Notes under the pieces: generated by a model
Databases searched by the model: none
Told to the model about the DNA's origin: nothing
What the model saw: the letters and a program-made list of their open reading frames with translations, nothing else
Assembly: GCA_035606915.1 (NCBI GenBank)
Contig: DATNDU010000112.1
Span: forward strand, 20,443 to 84,442
Length of the DNA stretch: 64,000 nucleotides
Direction: 5' to 3'
From: Roseiarcus sp035606915
Lineage (GTDB): Bacteria; Pseudomonadota; Alphaproteobacteria; Rhizobiales; Beijerinckiaceae
Program-made: the position numbers and the translations under genes
Shown: one piece after another, positions 18,418 through 27,167 of the stretch
Numbering within the stretch: the first letter of the stretch is position 1
Layout of the letters: every line of letters begins with the position of its first letter

Positions 18418-19631
18418 GCTACGACGTCGAGCGCCGGCGCGCCGATTTCCCCATTCTTTCCGAGCGCCCCTATGGCAAACCGCTGGTCTATCTCGACAAT
18501 GCCGCCAGCGCGCAGAAGCCGAAGGCGGTCCTCGACCGGCTGACGCATTTCTACGAACACGAATACGCCAACGTGCATCGCGGCCTGCATTATCTCGCCA
18601 ACGCCGCCACCGATGGCTACGAGGCGGCGCGCGAGAGCGTGCGCCGCTTCCTCAACGCTAAATCGACGGACGAGATCGTCTTCACCCGCTCGGCGACGGA
18701 GGCGATCAACCTCGTCGCGTCGAGCTACGGGCAGCGCTTGCGCGAGGGCGACGAGATCGTGCTGTCGATCATGGAGCACCACGCCAATATCGTGCCCTGG
18801 CATTTCCTGCGCGAACGCAAGGGCGTCGTGCTCAAATGGGTCGATGTCGCCGACGACGGCTCGCTTTCCGCTGACAGCTTCGCCGAGGCGATTGGGCCGC
18901 GCACCAAGTTCGTCGCGGTGTCGGCGATGTCGAATGTGCTGGGCACGGCGGCGCCGGTGAAGGAGATCGTCGCGCTGGCGCACGCGCGCGCCATCCCGGT
19001 GCTGGTCGACGCCTCCCAGGCGGCGGTGCATGGGCTCGTCGATGTGCAGGCGCTCGATGTCGATTTTCTCGTCGTCACCGGCCATAAGCTTTATGGGCCG
19101 ACCGGCATCGGCGCGCTCTACGGCAAAGCCGAGAGGCTGGCCAAGCTGCCGCCGTTCAACGGCGGCGGCGAAATGATCGAGGAGGTGACGATGGACGCCG
19201 TCACCTATAACGCGCCGCCGCATCGCTTTGAGGCCGGCACGCCGCCGATCGCCCAGGCCGTCGGCCTCGGCGCCGCGCTCGACTATATCGACGGCGTCGG
19301 GCGCGAGGCGATCGCCGTGCATGAGGCGGCGCTGACGGCCTATGCGCACGAGCGGCTCGGCGCCATCAATTCGCTGCGCATCATCGGCGCCGCGCCGGGC
19401 AAGGGGCCGATCCTGTCGTTCACGATGCAGGGCGCGCATGCCCACGACATCGCGACGCTGATCGACCGTTCCGGCGTCGCGGTGCGCGCCGGCACGCATT
19501 GCGCGATGCCGCTGTTGAAACGCTTCGGCGTCACCTCCACATGCCGGGCGTCGTTCGCGCTCTACAACACACGCGCCGAGATCGACGTTTTGGCCGAGGC
19601 GCTGGTCAGGGCGCATAAGCTTTTCGAGTGA
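18414..19631 (+). CDS. sufS: Cysteine desulfurase SufS (group II)
   Basis: A 405-residue PLP enzyme that takes sulfur from cysteine for Fe-S cluster assembly. It has YLDNAASAQKP, EYANVHRGLHYLA, MEHHANIVPW, the PLP lysine in VVTGHKLYGPTG, and the catalytic Cys363 in RAGTHCAMPLL. The short active-site segment is of the SufS type, which needs a transpersulfurase (SufE or SufU); none is encoded here. GTG start follows AAGGGGAGGG. Confidence 0.96.
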   Translation: MSYDVERRRADFPILSERPYGKPLVYLDNAASAQKPKAVLDRLTHFYEHEYANVHRGLHYLANAATDGYEAARESVRRFLNAKSTDEIVFTRSATEAINLVASSYGQRLREGDEIVLSIMEHHANIVPWHFLRERKGVVLKWVDVADDGSLSADSFAEAIGPRTKFVAVSAMSNVLGTAAPVKEIVALAHARAIPVLVDASQAAVHGLVDVQALDVDFLVVTGHKLYGPTGIGALYGKAERLAKLPPFNGGGEMIEEVTMDAVTYNAPPHRFEAGTPPIAQAVGLGAALDYIDGVGREAIAVHEAALTAYAHERLGAINSLRIIGAAPGKGPILSFTMQGAHAHDIATLIDRSGVAVRAGTHCAMPLLKRFGVTSTCRASFALYNTRAEIDVLAEALVRAHKLFE

Positions 19632-19639
19632 GGTTTCGC

Positions 19640-20002
19640 ATGAGCGATGCGGTGGCGCTGGCGGGTGTGAAGCCGTCCTCGATGAGCCCGGAGGAGCTTG
19701 GCCAGCTCACCGAGGGCATCGTCGCGGCGTTGAAGACCGTCTACGATCCTGAAATCCCCGCAGATATTTACGAGCTGGGGCTGATCTACAATGTCGACAT
19801 CGACGATGAGCGCAATGTCGCCATCGAGATGACGCTGACCGCGCCCGGCTGCCCGGTGGCCGGCGAGATGCCGGGCTGGGTCGAGAACGCCGTCGGCATG
19901 GTGCCGGGCGTGAAGAGCGTCAAGGCGACGATCGTCTTCGATCCGCCGTGGGACCAGAGCCGGATGTCGGACGAAGCGCGGGTGGCGCTCGATATGTGGT
20001 GA
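19640..20002 (+). CDS. sufT: MIP18/DUF59-family Fe-S assembly protein
   Basis: A 120-residue protein of the MIP18 family commonly found at the end of SUF operons. It has the motif YDPEIPADIYELGLIYNVDI and the conserved cysteine in LTAPGCPVAGEMP. The family takes part in Fe-S cluster maturation in the cytosol. It begins 8 bases after sufS with GTGAGG as ribosome site. Its stop overlaps the GTG of the next, exported protein. A sufA-type gene, often next in this order in alphaproteobacteria, is absent. Confidence 0.9.
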   Translation: MSDAVALAGVKPSSMSPEELGQLTEGIVAALKTVYDPEIPADIYELGLIYNVDIDDERNVAIEMTLTAPGCPVAGEMPGWVENAVGMVPGVKSVKATIVFDPPWDQSRMSDEARVALDMW

Positions 20003-21180
20003 GGTTGCCGAGGTCTCTGCGTCTGATCGCAGCCGCGGCGGCCGCGCTTTTGCTACTGCAAGCGTCGGCGGCAGCCGCCGCGCAGGGCAAGGCGGCTCTG
20101 GTCTTCGAACTCGACCAAGGCTGGGGCGACGGCCTCATCCAGAACCAGGACATGGTCGGCCTGAAGCGCATACTGGCCAATGTGAAGGCGTTCGGCTCCA
20201 GGTTCGAGACCTATGCGCTGCTGCCGGCGAGCGTCGCCGACCGCTCGAAGCTGACCAATGTGCTGGATGAGCTGAAAGCGGAAGGCGTGCCCTTCCTGCT
20301 GGAGGCCGAATCCTCGGACACTATCCAGCTCAATGCCAACGCCGCCAACGCGCCCTACGACGCCGCGCACGGCTTCGGCTCCTCGGTGGCGCAGCTTCAG
20401 GCGCTGCGGGTCGAATATGGCCCGCTGTTCGCCGGCATCCGGTTCATGGAAGTGTTCGGCATGAACCAGCAGATCGTCGGCTGCGAACGTTTCGCCGCCA
20501 GTTGGTGCCACAAATTCACGCATGTCATGCCGAAAGACAATTTCTTCGAGAAAAGCCTGATCGAGCCCTATGTCGCGTTCGCGCATGACAACGGCATGTT
20601 GGTCCTATTCGGCGATCATTACTGGAGTGCGAACTACGATCCGAAGCGCCAGACTTATGACGGGCGCCCCTATTTCAGCAAAGCGGCGAGCGTCACGCCT
20701 CAGATCTTCGATAATGACATCAAGCAGCCGCAGAACGAGCGCGATATTCAGGCGCTGGCGGCCAAATATCCCGGCGTGATGGTGGCGCTCTACGACAATA
20801 ATGACTCCTCCGGCGGGGTCGACAATTCGACGCCGAAGATCGATGCTTGGGAAACGCGCATCATGCGCCCGTTCATCGCCGGTGGCGGCTTCAAGGGATT
20901 CGGGCTCTCCGACCAATCCTGGCTGTGCCCGGAGCGTCCGCGCTCCAACCATGGCACGGAATGTCCGGTGAAGGGCGTCATCGCCTGGGCGCAGAAGGCG
21001 CTCGCGCACGGCGCCATCGTTATCGAGACGGAGCCGGTCTGGTACTGGTTCAACCTGCCGTCGGGCGAGATCGTGCCGCGCGACTATACCCGCGATCCCC
21101 GCTGGGCCGACCGCGGCGAGGCCACGGAAAATCTCAAGGCCTTCGCCGCCGCTCTCGGCGTCGCGCTGCCGCAGCCCTGA
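19999..21180 (+). CDS. Exported protein of unknown function overlapping the suf operon end
   Basis: A 393-residue protein with a signal peptide (hydrophobic AAAAAALLLLQASAAAAA, cleavage near residue 29). Alternating segments such as LVFELDQGWGDGLIQNQDMV, FLLEAESSD, GIRFMEVFGMN, VMVALYDNNDS and GFGLSDQSWLCP suggest a TIM-barrel, perhaps glycoside-hydrolase-like fold. I cannot name a family. The predicted start GTG lies inside the sufT stop region, so translation is coupled to the suf operon. That is odd for an exported protein. A TTG two codons later is an alternative start. It converges on the thiolase gene. Confidence 0.7.
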   Translation: MRLPRSLRLIAAAAAALLLLQASAAAAAQGKAALVFELDQGWGDGLIQNQDMVGLKRILANVKAFGSRFETYALLPASVADRSKLTNVLDELKAEGVPFLLEAESSDTIQLNANAANAPYDAAHGFGSSVAQLQALRVEYGPLFAGIRFMEVFGMNQQIVGCERFAASWCHKFTHVMPKDNFFEKSLIEPYVAFAHDNGMLVLFGDHYWSANYDPKRQTYDGRPYFSKAASVTPQIFDNDIKQPQNERDIQALAAKYPGVMVALYDNNDSSGGVDNSTPKIDAWETRIMRPFIAGGGFKGFGLSDQSWLCPERPRSNHGTECPVKGVIAWAQKALAHGAIVIETEPVWYWFNLPSGEIVPRDYTRDPRWADRGEATENLKAFAAALGVALPQP

Positions 21181-21191
21181 CGCAGGCGGCG

Positions 21192-22397
21192 TTACGCCAC
21201 CTCGAACAGCCCCGCCGCGCCCATGCCGCCGCCGACGCACATCGTCACCACGACGTAGCGCACGCCGCGACGCTTGCCCTCGATCAGCGCGTGGCCGACC
21301 ATGCGCGCGCCGCTCATGCCATAGGGGTGGCCAATCGAGATCGCGCCGCCGTTGACGTTGAGCTTGTCGTTGTCGATGCCGAGCCGGTCGCGGCAATACA
21401 GCACCTGCACCGCGAACGCCTCGTTCAACTCCCACAGGCCGATGTCGTCCATCGACAGGTTGTGCGCCTTGAGCAGCTTCGGCACCGCGAACACCGGGCC
21501 GATGCCCATTTCGTCGGGGTCGCAACCGGCGACCGCCATGCCGCGATAAATGCCGAGCGGCTGCAGGTTGCGCTTTTCAGCCAGCCGCGCCTCCATCATC
21601 ACCACCGCGCTCGCTCCATCGGAGAGTTGCGAGGCGTTGCCGGCGGTGATGAAACTGCCCGGCGTCTTCTTGTGCAGGCCGCCGGCGAACACCGGCTTGA
21701 GGCCGGCAAGGCCGGCCAGCGTCGTCTCCGGCCGGTTGCCTTCGTCCTGCTTCAGCGACACCTCCCTGTCGCTCACGGCGCCGGTCGCCTTGTCCTGGAC
21801 TTTCATGGTCGTCGGCAGCGGCACGATCTCCTTGTCGAACCGCCCGGCGGCCTGGCCGGCTGCCGTGCGCCGCTGCGATTGCAGCGAATATTCGTCCTGC
21901 CGCTCCCGGCTGATGTCGTAGCGCTCGGCGACGATCTCCGCCGTCTCCAGCATCGCCATGTAAACGTCGTCGCGATGCGCGACGAGCCAGGGATCGGCGG
22001 CGCGGAAGCGGTTCATGTGCTCGTTTTGCACCAGCGAGATCGATTCGAGGCCGCCGCCGACGGTGATGCGCATCCCGTCGACGATGATCTGCTTGGCGGC
22101 GGTGGCGATCCCCATCAAGCCGGAGGCGCATTGCCGGTCGAGCGACATGCCGGCGACGGTCGTCGGCAGGCCGGCGCGCAGGGCGCATTGGCGCGCGACA
22201 TTGCCGCCGGTGGAGCCCTGTTGCAGCGCCGCGCCCATGACGACGTCGTCGACCTCGCCGCCGGGGACGCCCGCCCGCCCCAAGGCCGAGGCGATGGCGT
22301 GGCCGCCGAGCGTCTGCGCCGGCGTGTCGTTGAAGGCGCCGCGATAGGCTTTGCCGATCGGAGTGCGGGCGGTCGAGACGATGACGGCTTCACGCAT
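21192..22397 (-). CDS. Thiolase (acetyl-CoA acyltransferase family)
   Basis: A 401-residue thiolase. The nucleophile is Cys90 (DRQCASGL). His357 is in GGAISIGHPYGMSGAR and the second Cys387 is in TMCVGGGMG, giving the full catalytic set. It either cleaves 3-ketoacyl-CoA in fatty-acid breakdown or condenses acetyl-CoA. The HPYGMSGAR variant, in place of HPxGASG, recalls degradative thiolases. It lies 61 bases downstream of a methyltransferase gene, with a short-chain dehydrogenase further upstream on the same strand; a lipid catabolic role is inferred. Confidence 0.93.
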   Translation of the reverse strand: MREAVIVSTARTPIGKAYRGAFNDTPAQTLGGHAIASALGRAGVPGGEVDDVVMGAALQQGSTGGNVARQCALRAGLPTTVAGMSLDRQCASGLMGIATAAKQIIVDGMRITVGGGLESISLVQNEHMNRFRAADPWLVAHRDDVYMAMLETAEIVAERYDISRERQDEYSLQSQRRTAAGQAAGRFDKEIVPLPTTMKVQDKATGAVSDREVSLKQDEGNRPETTLAGLAGLKPVFAGGLHKKTPGSFITAGNASQLSDGASAVVMMEARLAEKRNLQPLGIYRGMAVAGCDPDEMGIGPVFAVPKLLKAHNLSMDDIGLWELNEAFAVQVLYCRDRLGIDNDKLNVNGGAISIGHPYGMSGARMVGHALIEGKRRGVRYVVVTMCVGGGMGAAGLFEVA

Positions 22398-22458
22398 GAA
22401 ATCCTCCCACAGAGGGCACAGCCATGCCCGAGGAACGGCGGCGATGCAACTCGCCGCC

Positions 22459-23739
22459 TCAGGCCTTTTCGAACTCGCACCAGACGCCGTTGGCCATATA
22501 TTGCTTGTGCGTCGCGGGGACCAGCCCGTCCCATCGGCTCAACGTCGCCAATACGGCCGCGATCTCCTCGGCTGGCACCTTGCCTGCGAGGCCCGACACC
22601 GAGGCGCCCCAGCGCACCAGATTGGCCAAGGAGTTATCGTACCAGACCCGCTGCGGCTTCAAGGCGGAGAAGGCCTGCTCCACGCCCCAGCGCGTCGCGT
22701 TGTAGAAATGCGCGCCTTCGTTGTGCACCGGCTGCATGAACGCCCAGCCGATGAGCGCCTTGCCGCCGGGCTTCAGCACGCGCGCCACCTCCGCGCCGGC
22801 CTTGGCGGGATCGTTGATGTGCTCGAACACGCCGGTCGAATAGACTGCGTCGATGGATTCGTCGCGCAAAGGCAATTGCGTCGCGTCGCCGATGAGGTCG
22901 GGCTCGACGTATTCGGCATAATCGAGGTTGATGTAGCGGGGATCGTCAACCTGCCGGTTGCCGCCGCCGAGATCGAGCAACAGACCGTCGATGGGCGTCG
23001 CCGCCAGCATTTCCCAGAACGGCTTGGTGAACGGCGCGCCGCGCACCTTCGCTTCCTTGGCGTGGCGCAGTGGGATGAGGCTGCCGGTGCGGTGGCGGAA
23101 GCCGCCGAACAGACATTGCCGGCCGGCCGAGAGGTCGTTCTTGCGTCCGGTCGAGGTGATCGTCACGCGCTGCGTCGCAGGGCCGAGATCAAGCTTGACC
23201 GGGTGGGGAATGGTGGTGTGCGGCGCGTAGAGTTCGACGACGACGACCGTGTCGCCGTAACGCACCTCCGCCTCGCCCGACCAGGGATGCGCGAACAGCA
23301 GCACTTCGATCTCGCCCGCGGCGTCGAAGGACAGCGACGAGGGCCGCCCGATAGTGGTGAGATCGTAATCGGCGATGACCTCGTGCGCGCCGACATAGCT
23401 GATCTCGGACGCCGAATGCGAGACGAAGCGCCATTCCGGCACGTCTGCGATCTCGCGCGGCAGCGCCCCCGCGGCCATCCGCGACCGCAGCGCCTCGCGT
23501 CTCTCACCCTCGCCGGGACGCACGAAATCGAGCTGGAAATTCTCGATCCTGCCAATCCTGGCGCCGTCCTCGGCAAACAGGGAGGCGCGGCGGATCGCCG
23601 CGCCCGCCGTCTCCAGCGCCGCCACCTCGACCGCGCCGCGGCCGCCGGGCGCGGCGAGCGCGGCGATGAGCTTGGTTTGCGCGGTCTCGGCGTGGGTTCG
23701 GCCGTTTGTTTTGGAACCCGCTGTCGGCTTTCCGTCCAC
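22459..23739 (-). CDS. Class I SAM-dependent methyltransferase with extra N-terminal domain
   Basis: This is a 426-residue protein. A beta-rich N-terminal half (about residues 30-230) has no family I recognise. The C-terminal half is a Methyltransf_11-type domain: DGLLLDLGGGNRQ (motif I, about 255), DATQLPLRDESIDAVYSTGVFEHI, then VLKPGGKALIGW. The substrate is unknown. The GTG start at 23739 follows GGAG. A 10-bp hairpin (23755-23764 with 23773-23782) lies just upstream in the leader. Confidence 0.85.
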   Translation of the reverse strand: MDGKPTAGSKTNGRTHAETAQTKLIAALAAPGGRGAVEVAALETAGAAIRRASLFAEDGARIGRIENFQLDFVRPGEGERREALRSRMAAGALPREIADVPEWRFVSHSASEISYVGAHEVIADYDLTTIGRPSSLSFDAAGEIEVLLFAHPWSGEAEVRYGDTVVVVELYAPHTTIPHPVKLDLGPATQRVTITSTGRKNDLSAGRQCLFGGFRHRTGSLIPLRHAKEAKVRGAPFTKPFWEMLAATPIDGLLLDLGGGNRQVDDPRYINLDYAEYVEPDLIGDATQLPLRDESIDAVYSTGVFEHINDPAKAGAEVARVLKPGGKALIGWAFMQPVHNEGAHFYNATRWGVEQAFSALKPQRVWYDNSLANLVRWGASVSGLAGKVPAEEIAAVLATLSRWDGLVPATHKQYMANGVWCEFEKA

Positions 23740-23939
23740 CCACTCATCTCCAATGCCGTCGGCGCGCTCAATCGCCGACGGCGCCAGGTCGACGCGAAGG
23801 GCGAGCCGCTAAGCCCCGCCGACCGTTAAGCAAAACCCCCGGATTGGGCGCTTTGCGCTAAACCACCGCCCGGACTTTGTCCACCGTGGCGGCGCTGCCC
23901 GCGAGACGCCGGAAAACACGCCGTCGCGCAGGCTTGCGC

Positions 23940-24008
23940 TTAACTATAGGCTGCAATCGCCGACGCGAATTCCGGTTGATATTTCGTAACTTCGACCACA
24001 CCATTCAT
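23940..24008 (-). CDS. 22-residue microprotein ORF after the dehydrogenase gene
   Basis: Directly after the short-chain dehydrogenase stop, GAGGAG is followed 6 bases later by ATG and 22 codons ending in TAA. The peptide contains EVTKY and ends SAIAAYS. The strong ribosome site and the operon position favour real translation; the AT-rich codons unlike the neighbours argue against. The E-V-T-x-Y pattern is that of the cross-linked core of PqqA, but the leader before it is only five residues and no pqq genes are here. I do not assign a function. Confidence 0.4.
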   Translation of the reverse strand: MNGVVEVTKYQPEFASAIAAYS

Positions 24009-24028
24009 GTCCCGCTCCTCGGAAACGA

Positions 24029-24928
24029 TCAGCGCGCCTTCGCCCGCGCCGCCAGAGACGTGAACTTGAAGGTCTGGCCGAAGGCGTTGTCGAGCGGCTG
24101 AGCGGCGTCGCGGTCGGAGATTTCGGCGAATCGCGCCGCGATGGTCTCTGGCATGCGCTCCTCGGGCGCGAGATAAACGCCCGGCGATTCCAGAATATGC
24201 GTCACCGCGAAGGCCCCGGCGCCGGCGCCCAGGATGACGCGCGACGGCGCCTGCTCGCACACCAGGTACAACAGCCCCGGCGTCACCGCTTCCGGCGCCA
24301 GCAGTTCGGCGGCGTCGGCCGGCAACAGATTCTCGGTCATCGCGGTGCGCGCGGTGGGGGCCAGCGTGTTGACGCGGATGTCGTACTTGGCGCCTTCGAG
24401 GTGCAGCACGTTCATCAAGCCGACCATCGCCGCCTTCGCCGCCCCATAATTCGCCTGGCCGAAATTGCCGTAGAGCCCGGACGAGGAGGAGGTGAAGACG
24501 ATGCGGCCATAATTGCGCTCGCGCATTCCGTTCCACACCGCTTTGGCGCAGTTCGCCGAGCCCATCAGATGCACGGCGATCACCTTCTCGAAGTCGGCAA
24601 GCTCCATCTTGGCGAACGACTTGTCGCGCAGGATGCCGGCGTTGTTGACGAGAATGTCGATGCGCCCCCAAGCCTTCTCGGCTGCCCTGACCATGTCTTC
24701 GACTTCGGCGGCGTTGGAGACGTCGGCGCCGTGGGCGAGCGCCTCGCCGCCCGCCGCCTCGATCTCGCCGGCGACGGCGTTAGCCGAAGCCGACGGCGCG
24801 CCGCCGGGGCCGAAATCGTTGACCACGACCTTGGCGCCGCGCGCTGCGAGCCCCAGCGCATGGCAGCGGCCAAGCCCGCCGCCCGCGCCGGTGACAATGG
24901 CGACGCGGCCGTCGAATCGAATGTCCAT
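24029..24928 (-). CDS. Short-chain dehydrogenase/reductase, 3-hydroxyacyl-CoA dehydrogenase-like
   Basis: A 299-residue SDR with TGAGGGLG as nucleotide-binding motif, NNAGILRD, the catalytic Ser cluster SSSSG and YGAAK. The order VVNDFGPGG with the insert resembles the dehydrogenase domain of peroxisomal multifunctional enzyme 2 and its bacterial relatives. These oxidise 3-hydroxyacyl-CoA. The ATG at 24928 has AGAGGA upstream. With the thiolase further along the same strand, a beta-oxidation-like function is plausible but not proven. Confidence 0.88.
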   Translation of the reverse strand: MDIRFDGRVAIVTGAGGGLGRCHALGLAARGAKVVVNDFGPGGAPSASANAVAGEIEAAGGEALAHGADVSNAAEVEDMVRAAEKAWGRIDILVNNAGILRDKSFAKMELADFEKVIAVHLMGSANCAKAVWNGMRERNYGRIVFTSSSSGLYGNFGQANYGAAKAAMVGLMNVLHLEGAKYDIRVNTLAPTARTAMTENLLPADAAELLAPEAVTPGLLYLVCEQAPSRVILGAGAGAFAVTHILESPGVYLAPEERMPETIAARFAEISDRDAAQPLDNAFGQTFKFTSLAARAKAR

Positions 24929-25181
24929 CAAGTCCTCTCGGGGGTTAGCGGGCGCCGCGCGGCGCCGTTGCATAGATCGGCGCTGGGGCCATGCCGAGCG
25001 CCCGATGGGCGATAATCAGGCGCACGAGCCGATCCCTGCGCCGCCAGCGGCGGCGTGGGGGGCGAACGGCGGCGGCATGAAGGTCATGAGTCCAGTCCTC
25101 GCGCGGCAGTTACAACCGCTTTGGCGCCGTCGTAAAGCGCGGTCGGCCAAATCGTCGAGCGACTGCCAGCCTGCTGCGGTT

Positions 25182-26216
25182 TCAGGCGAGCGGCCCGCCC
25201 GCAGCCTTCCAGGCGCCGATGCCGCCCTCGATATGACAGGCCGTTGCGAGCCCCGCGTCCTGCGCCGCTTGCACCGCCATGGCGGAGCGCTCGCCGAACG
25301 CGCAAAAGAACAGCAGCCGTTTGCCCGTCGCGCTGGACAGTTCGTGCAAAACGCCGCCGGACCTGATGGTTTCCACGAGGCTCGGATAGGGCGCGTGCAA
25401 CGCGCCGGGGATGCAGCCATGGCGCTCGCGTTCGCTTTTCTCGCGCAGGTCGACCAGGGCGACGTCGCTTCGTCCCAGCAGCGCCGTCGCATCCTGCGCC
25501 GTCACCGCCCAGCCGCGCTTCGCCACCTCTTGCTGATGCAATCCCTGGCGCATGTTGGCGGGCACCGCGACATCCATCATCTTCGGGTTGGCGAGTTTGA
25601 GGCCGGCCATGAGCGCCTCATATTCCTCCGGCGAACGCACCTTGAGGCGCGGGTTGTGGGCGCGTTCCTCGGCTATCGTGCTGACGCTGTCGCCCTTGTA
25701 ATCGTGACCCGGGAAGACCAGCGTTTCGTCGGGCAGCTTCAGCAGGCGGTTGAAGATGCTTTCATATTGCGCGCGGGCGCTGCCGTTTTGGAAATCGGTG
25801 CGCCCGGTGCCGCGGATCAGCAAGGTGTCGCCGGTGAACACCCGATCCGCCAAGGCGAAGCAATAGCTGTCGTCGGTATGGCCGGGCGTATAGATGACGT
25901 CGAAACTGACGCCCTCGATGTCCAGCCGCTCGCCATCGCTGACCCGCATCGATACGACATCGACTTGGCTCTGTTCGCCCATCACGGTGATGCATTTGGT
26001 GTGGTCGCGCAGCGCGCCGAGGCCGGTGATGTGGTCGGCGTGCAGGTGGGTGTCGACCGCCTTGACCAGCTTCAGATCGAGTTCCTCGATGAGTTTCAGG
26101 TAGCGGTCGACGCGATCGAGCACGGGATCGACAATCAGCGCCTCGCCGCCGCGGCGGCTGGCCATCAGGTAGGTGTACGTGCTCGACGTGGCGTCAAAGA
26201 GTTGGCGGAAGATCAT
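25182..26216 (-). CDS. MBL-fold persulfide dioxygenase-like domain fused to rhodanese
   Basis: This is a 344-residue fusion. The N-terminal metallo-beta-lactamase domain has the metal ligands THLHADH (His57, His59, Asp61, His62), PGHTDDS, FTGD and FPGHDY, in the ETHE1-like arrangement that binds a single iron. The C-terminal rhodanese domain (about 236-344) has the catalytic Cys305 in FFCAFGERS. Together they should oxidise glutathione persulfide and move sulfane sulfur in the cytoplasm. The ATG at 26216 follows GAGGAG. It is 43 bases downstream of a peroxiredoxin gene, which suggests a sulfide or oxidative-stress unit. Confidence 0.9.
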   Translation of the reverse strand: MIFRQLFDATSSTYTYLMASRRGGEALIVDPVLDRVDRYLKLIEELDLKLVKAVDTHLHADHITGLGALRDHTKCITVMGEQSQVDVVSMRVSDGERLDIEGVSFDVIYTPGHTDDSYCFALADRVFTGDTLLIRGTGRTDFQNGSARAQYESIFNRLLKLPDETLVFPGHDYKGDSVSTIAEERAHNPRLKVRSPEEYEALMAGLKLANPKMMDVAVPANMRQGLHQQEVAKRGWAVTAQDATALLGRSDVALVDLREKSERERHGCIPGALHAPYPSLVETIRSGGVLHELSSATGKRLLFFCAFGERSAMAVQAAQDAGLATACHIEGGIGAWKAAGGPLA

Positions 26217-26259
26217 CGACCTTGCTCCTCTTTGCAGATCCTCGGTTCTTCGCAGATCC

Positions 26260-26916
26260 TCAGTCTGGCTGTTTGGCGGTGCGCAGGTAAGGCTTAAGGG
26301 TGACAAAGCCGGGGAAAAGCCGCTGCGCGTCCTCGTTGCTGACCGCGCCGCCGATGACTATGTCGCCGCCCTGGACCCAGTTCGCCGGCGTCGACACCTT
26401 GTGCTTGGCGGTGAGCTGCATGGAATCGATGACCCGCAGGATCTCGTCGAAGTTGCGGCCGGTGGACATCGGATAGATGATGACCAGCCGTATCTTCTTG
26501 TCCGGGCCGATGACGTAGACGTTGCGGACGGTCTGGTTGTCGGCCGGCGTGCGCCCCTCGGCGCTGTCGCCGGCCCCGGCGGGCAGCATGTCGTAGAGCT
26601 TCGATACCGCCAGAGTCGGATCGCCGATCATGGGGAAATTCGGCGCGTAGCCTTGCGTCTCCTCGATGTCCTTGGCCCAGCCCTCATGCTGGCTCACGGG
26701 GTCGACGCTCAAACCGATGACCTTGACGCCGCGCTGGTCGAAATCCGGCTTCATCCGCGCGACGACGCCAAGCTCGGTCGTGCAGACGGGCGTGAAGTCC
26801 TTCGGGTGCGAGAACAGAACGCCCCAGGAATTGCCGAGCCACTCGTGGAAGCGCAGGTGTCCCTGCGTGGTCTCGGCTTCGAAATCAGGGGCGATATCGC
26901 CAATGCGGAGTGACAT
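26260..26916 (-). CDS. 1-Cys peroxiredoxin (Prdx6 type)
   Basis: A 218-residue thiol peroxidase. The peroxidatic Cys45 lies in PKDFTPVCTTE. The long C-terminal half with VRNVYVIGPDKKIRLVIIYPMSTGRNFDEILR is typical of the Prdx6 subfamily, and no resolving cysteine is seen at the usual C-terminal place. It reduces hydrogen peroxide and organic peroxides. It is the first gene of a pair with the persulfide dioxygenase-rhodanese gene. The 251 bases upstream are shared with the divergent thiL; no clear OxyR site was recognised. Confidence 0.94.
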   Translation of the reverse strand: MSLRIGDIAPDFEAETTQGHLRFHEWLGNSWGVLFSHPKDFTPVCTTELGVVARMKPDFDQRGVKVIGLSVDPVSQHEGWAKDIEETQGYAPNFPMIGDPTLAVSKLYDMLPAGAGDSAEGRTPADNQTVRNVYVIGPDKKIRLVIIYPMSTGRNFDEILRVIDSMQLTAKHKVSTPANWVQGGDIVIGGAVSNEDAQRLFPGFVTLKPYLRTAKQPD

Positions 26917-27167
26917 ATTGCAAGTCCTCGTTCGGGTATGACAACGCGGCCATCGCGCGATCCAGCACAGTCTCGGCCAGTCGTTAGCCGAGTTTCACCG
27001 AGGCGGAATGTCCGCTGTCAAACGCATATAATATAGGGCAGGATGCGCCGCACTGCACATCAATGTTTTCTACATTCTGCGCCGCAGCCTGCGCCGCAGC
27101 CGCCGCGCGCGGACCCCGCTAGCCTTTCAGCCCTCGCCGTCGCGCCGGCGCGCGGCTATGGTGGCGC

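Noticed and set aside
23940..24008. Calling the 22-codon ORF pqqA
   Set aside because: Only the EVTxY pattern agrees. The leader before the Glu is too short for PqqD binding and no pqq genes are in the window.
26229..26259. Direct repeat GCAGATCCTC in the gap between two minus-strand genes
   Set aside because: Two short copies in a 43-base gap without other support; could be a local slippage duplication.
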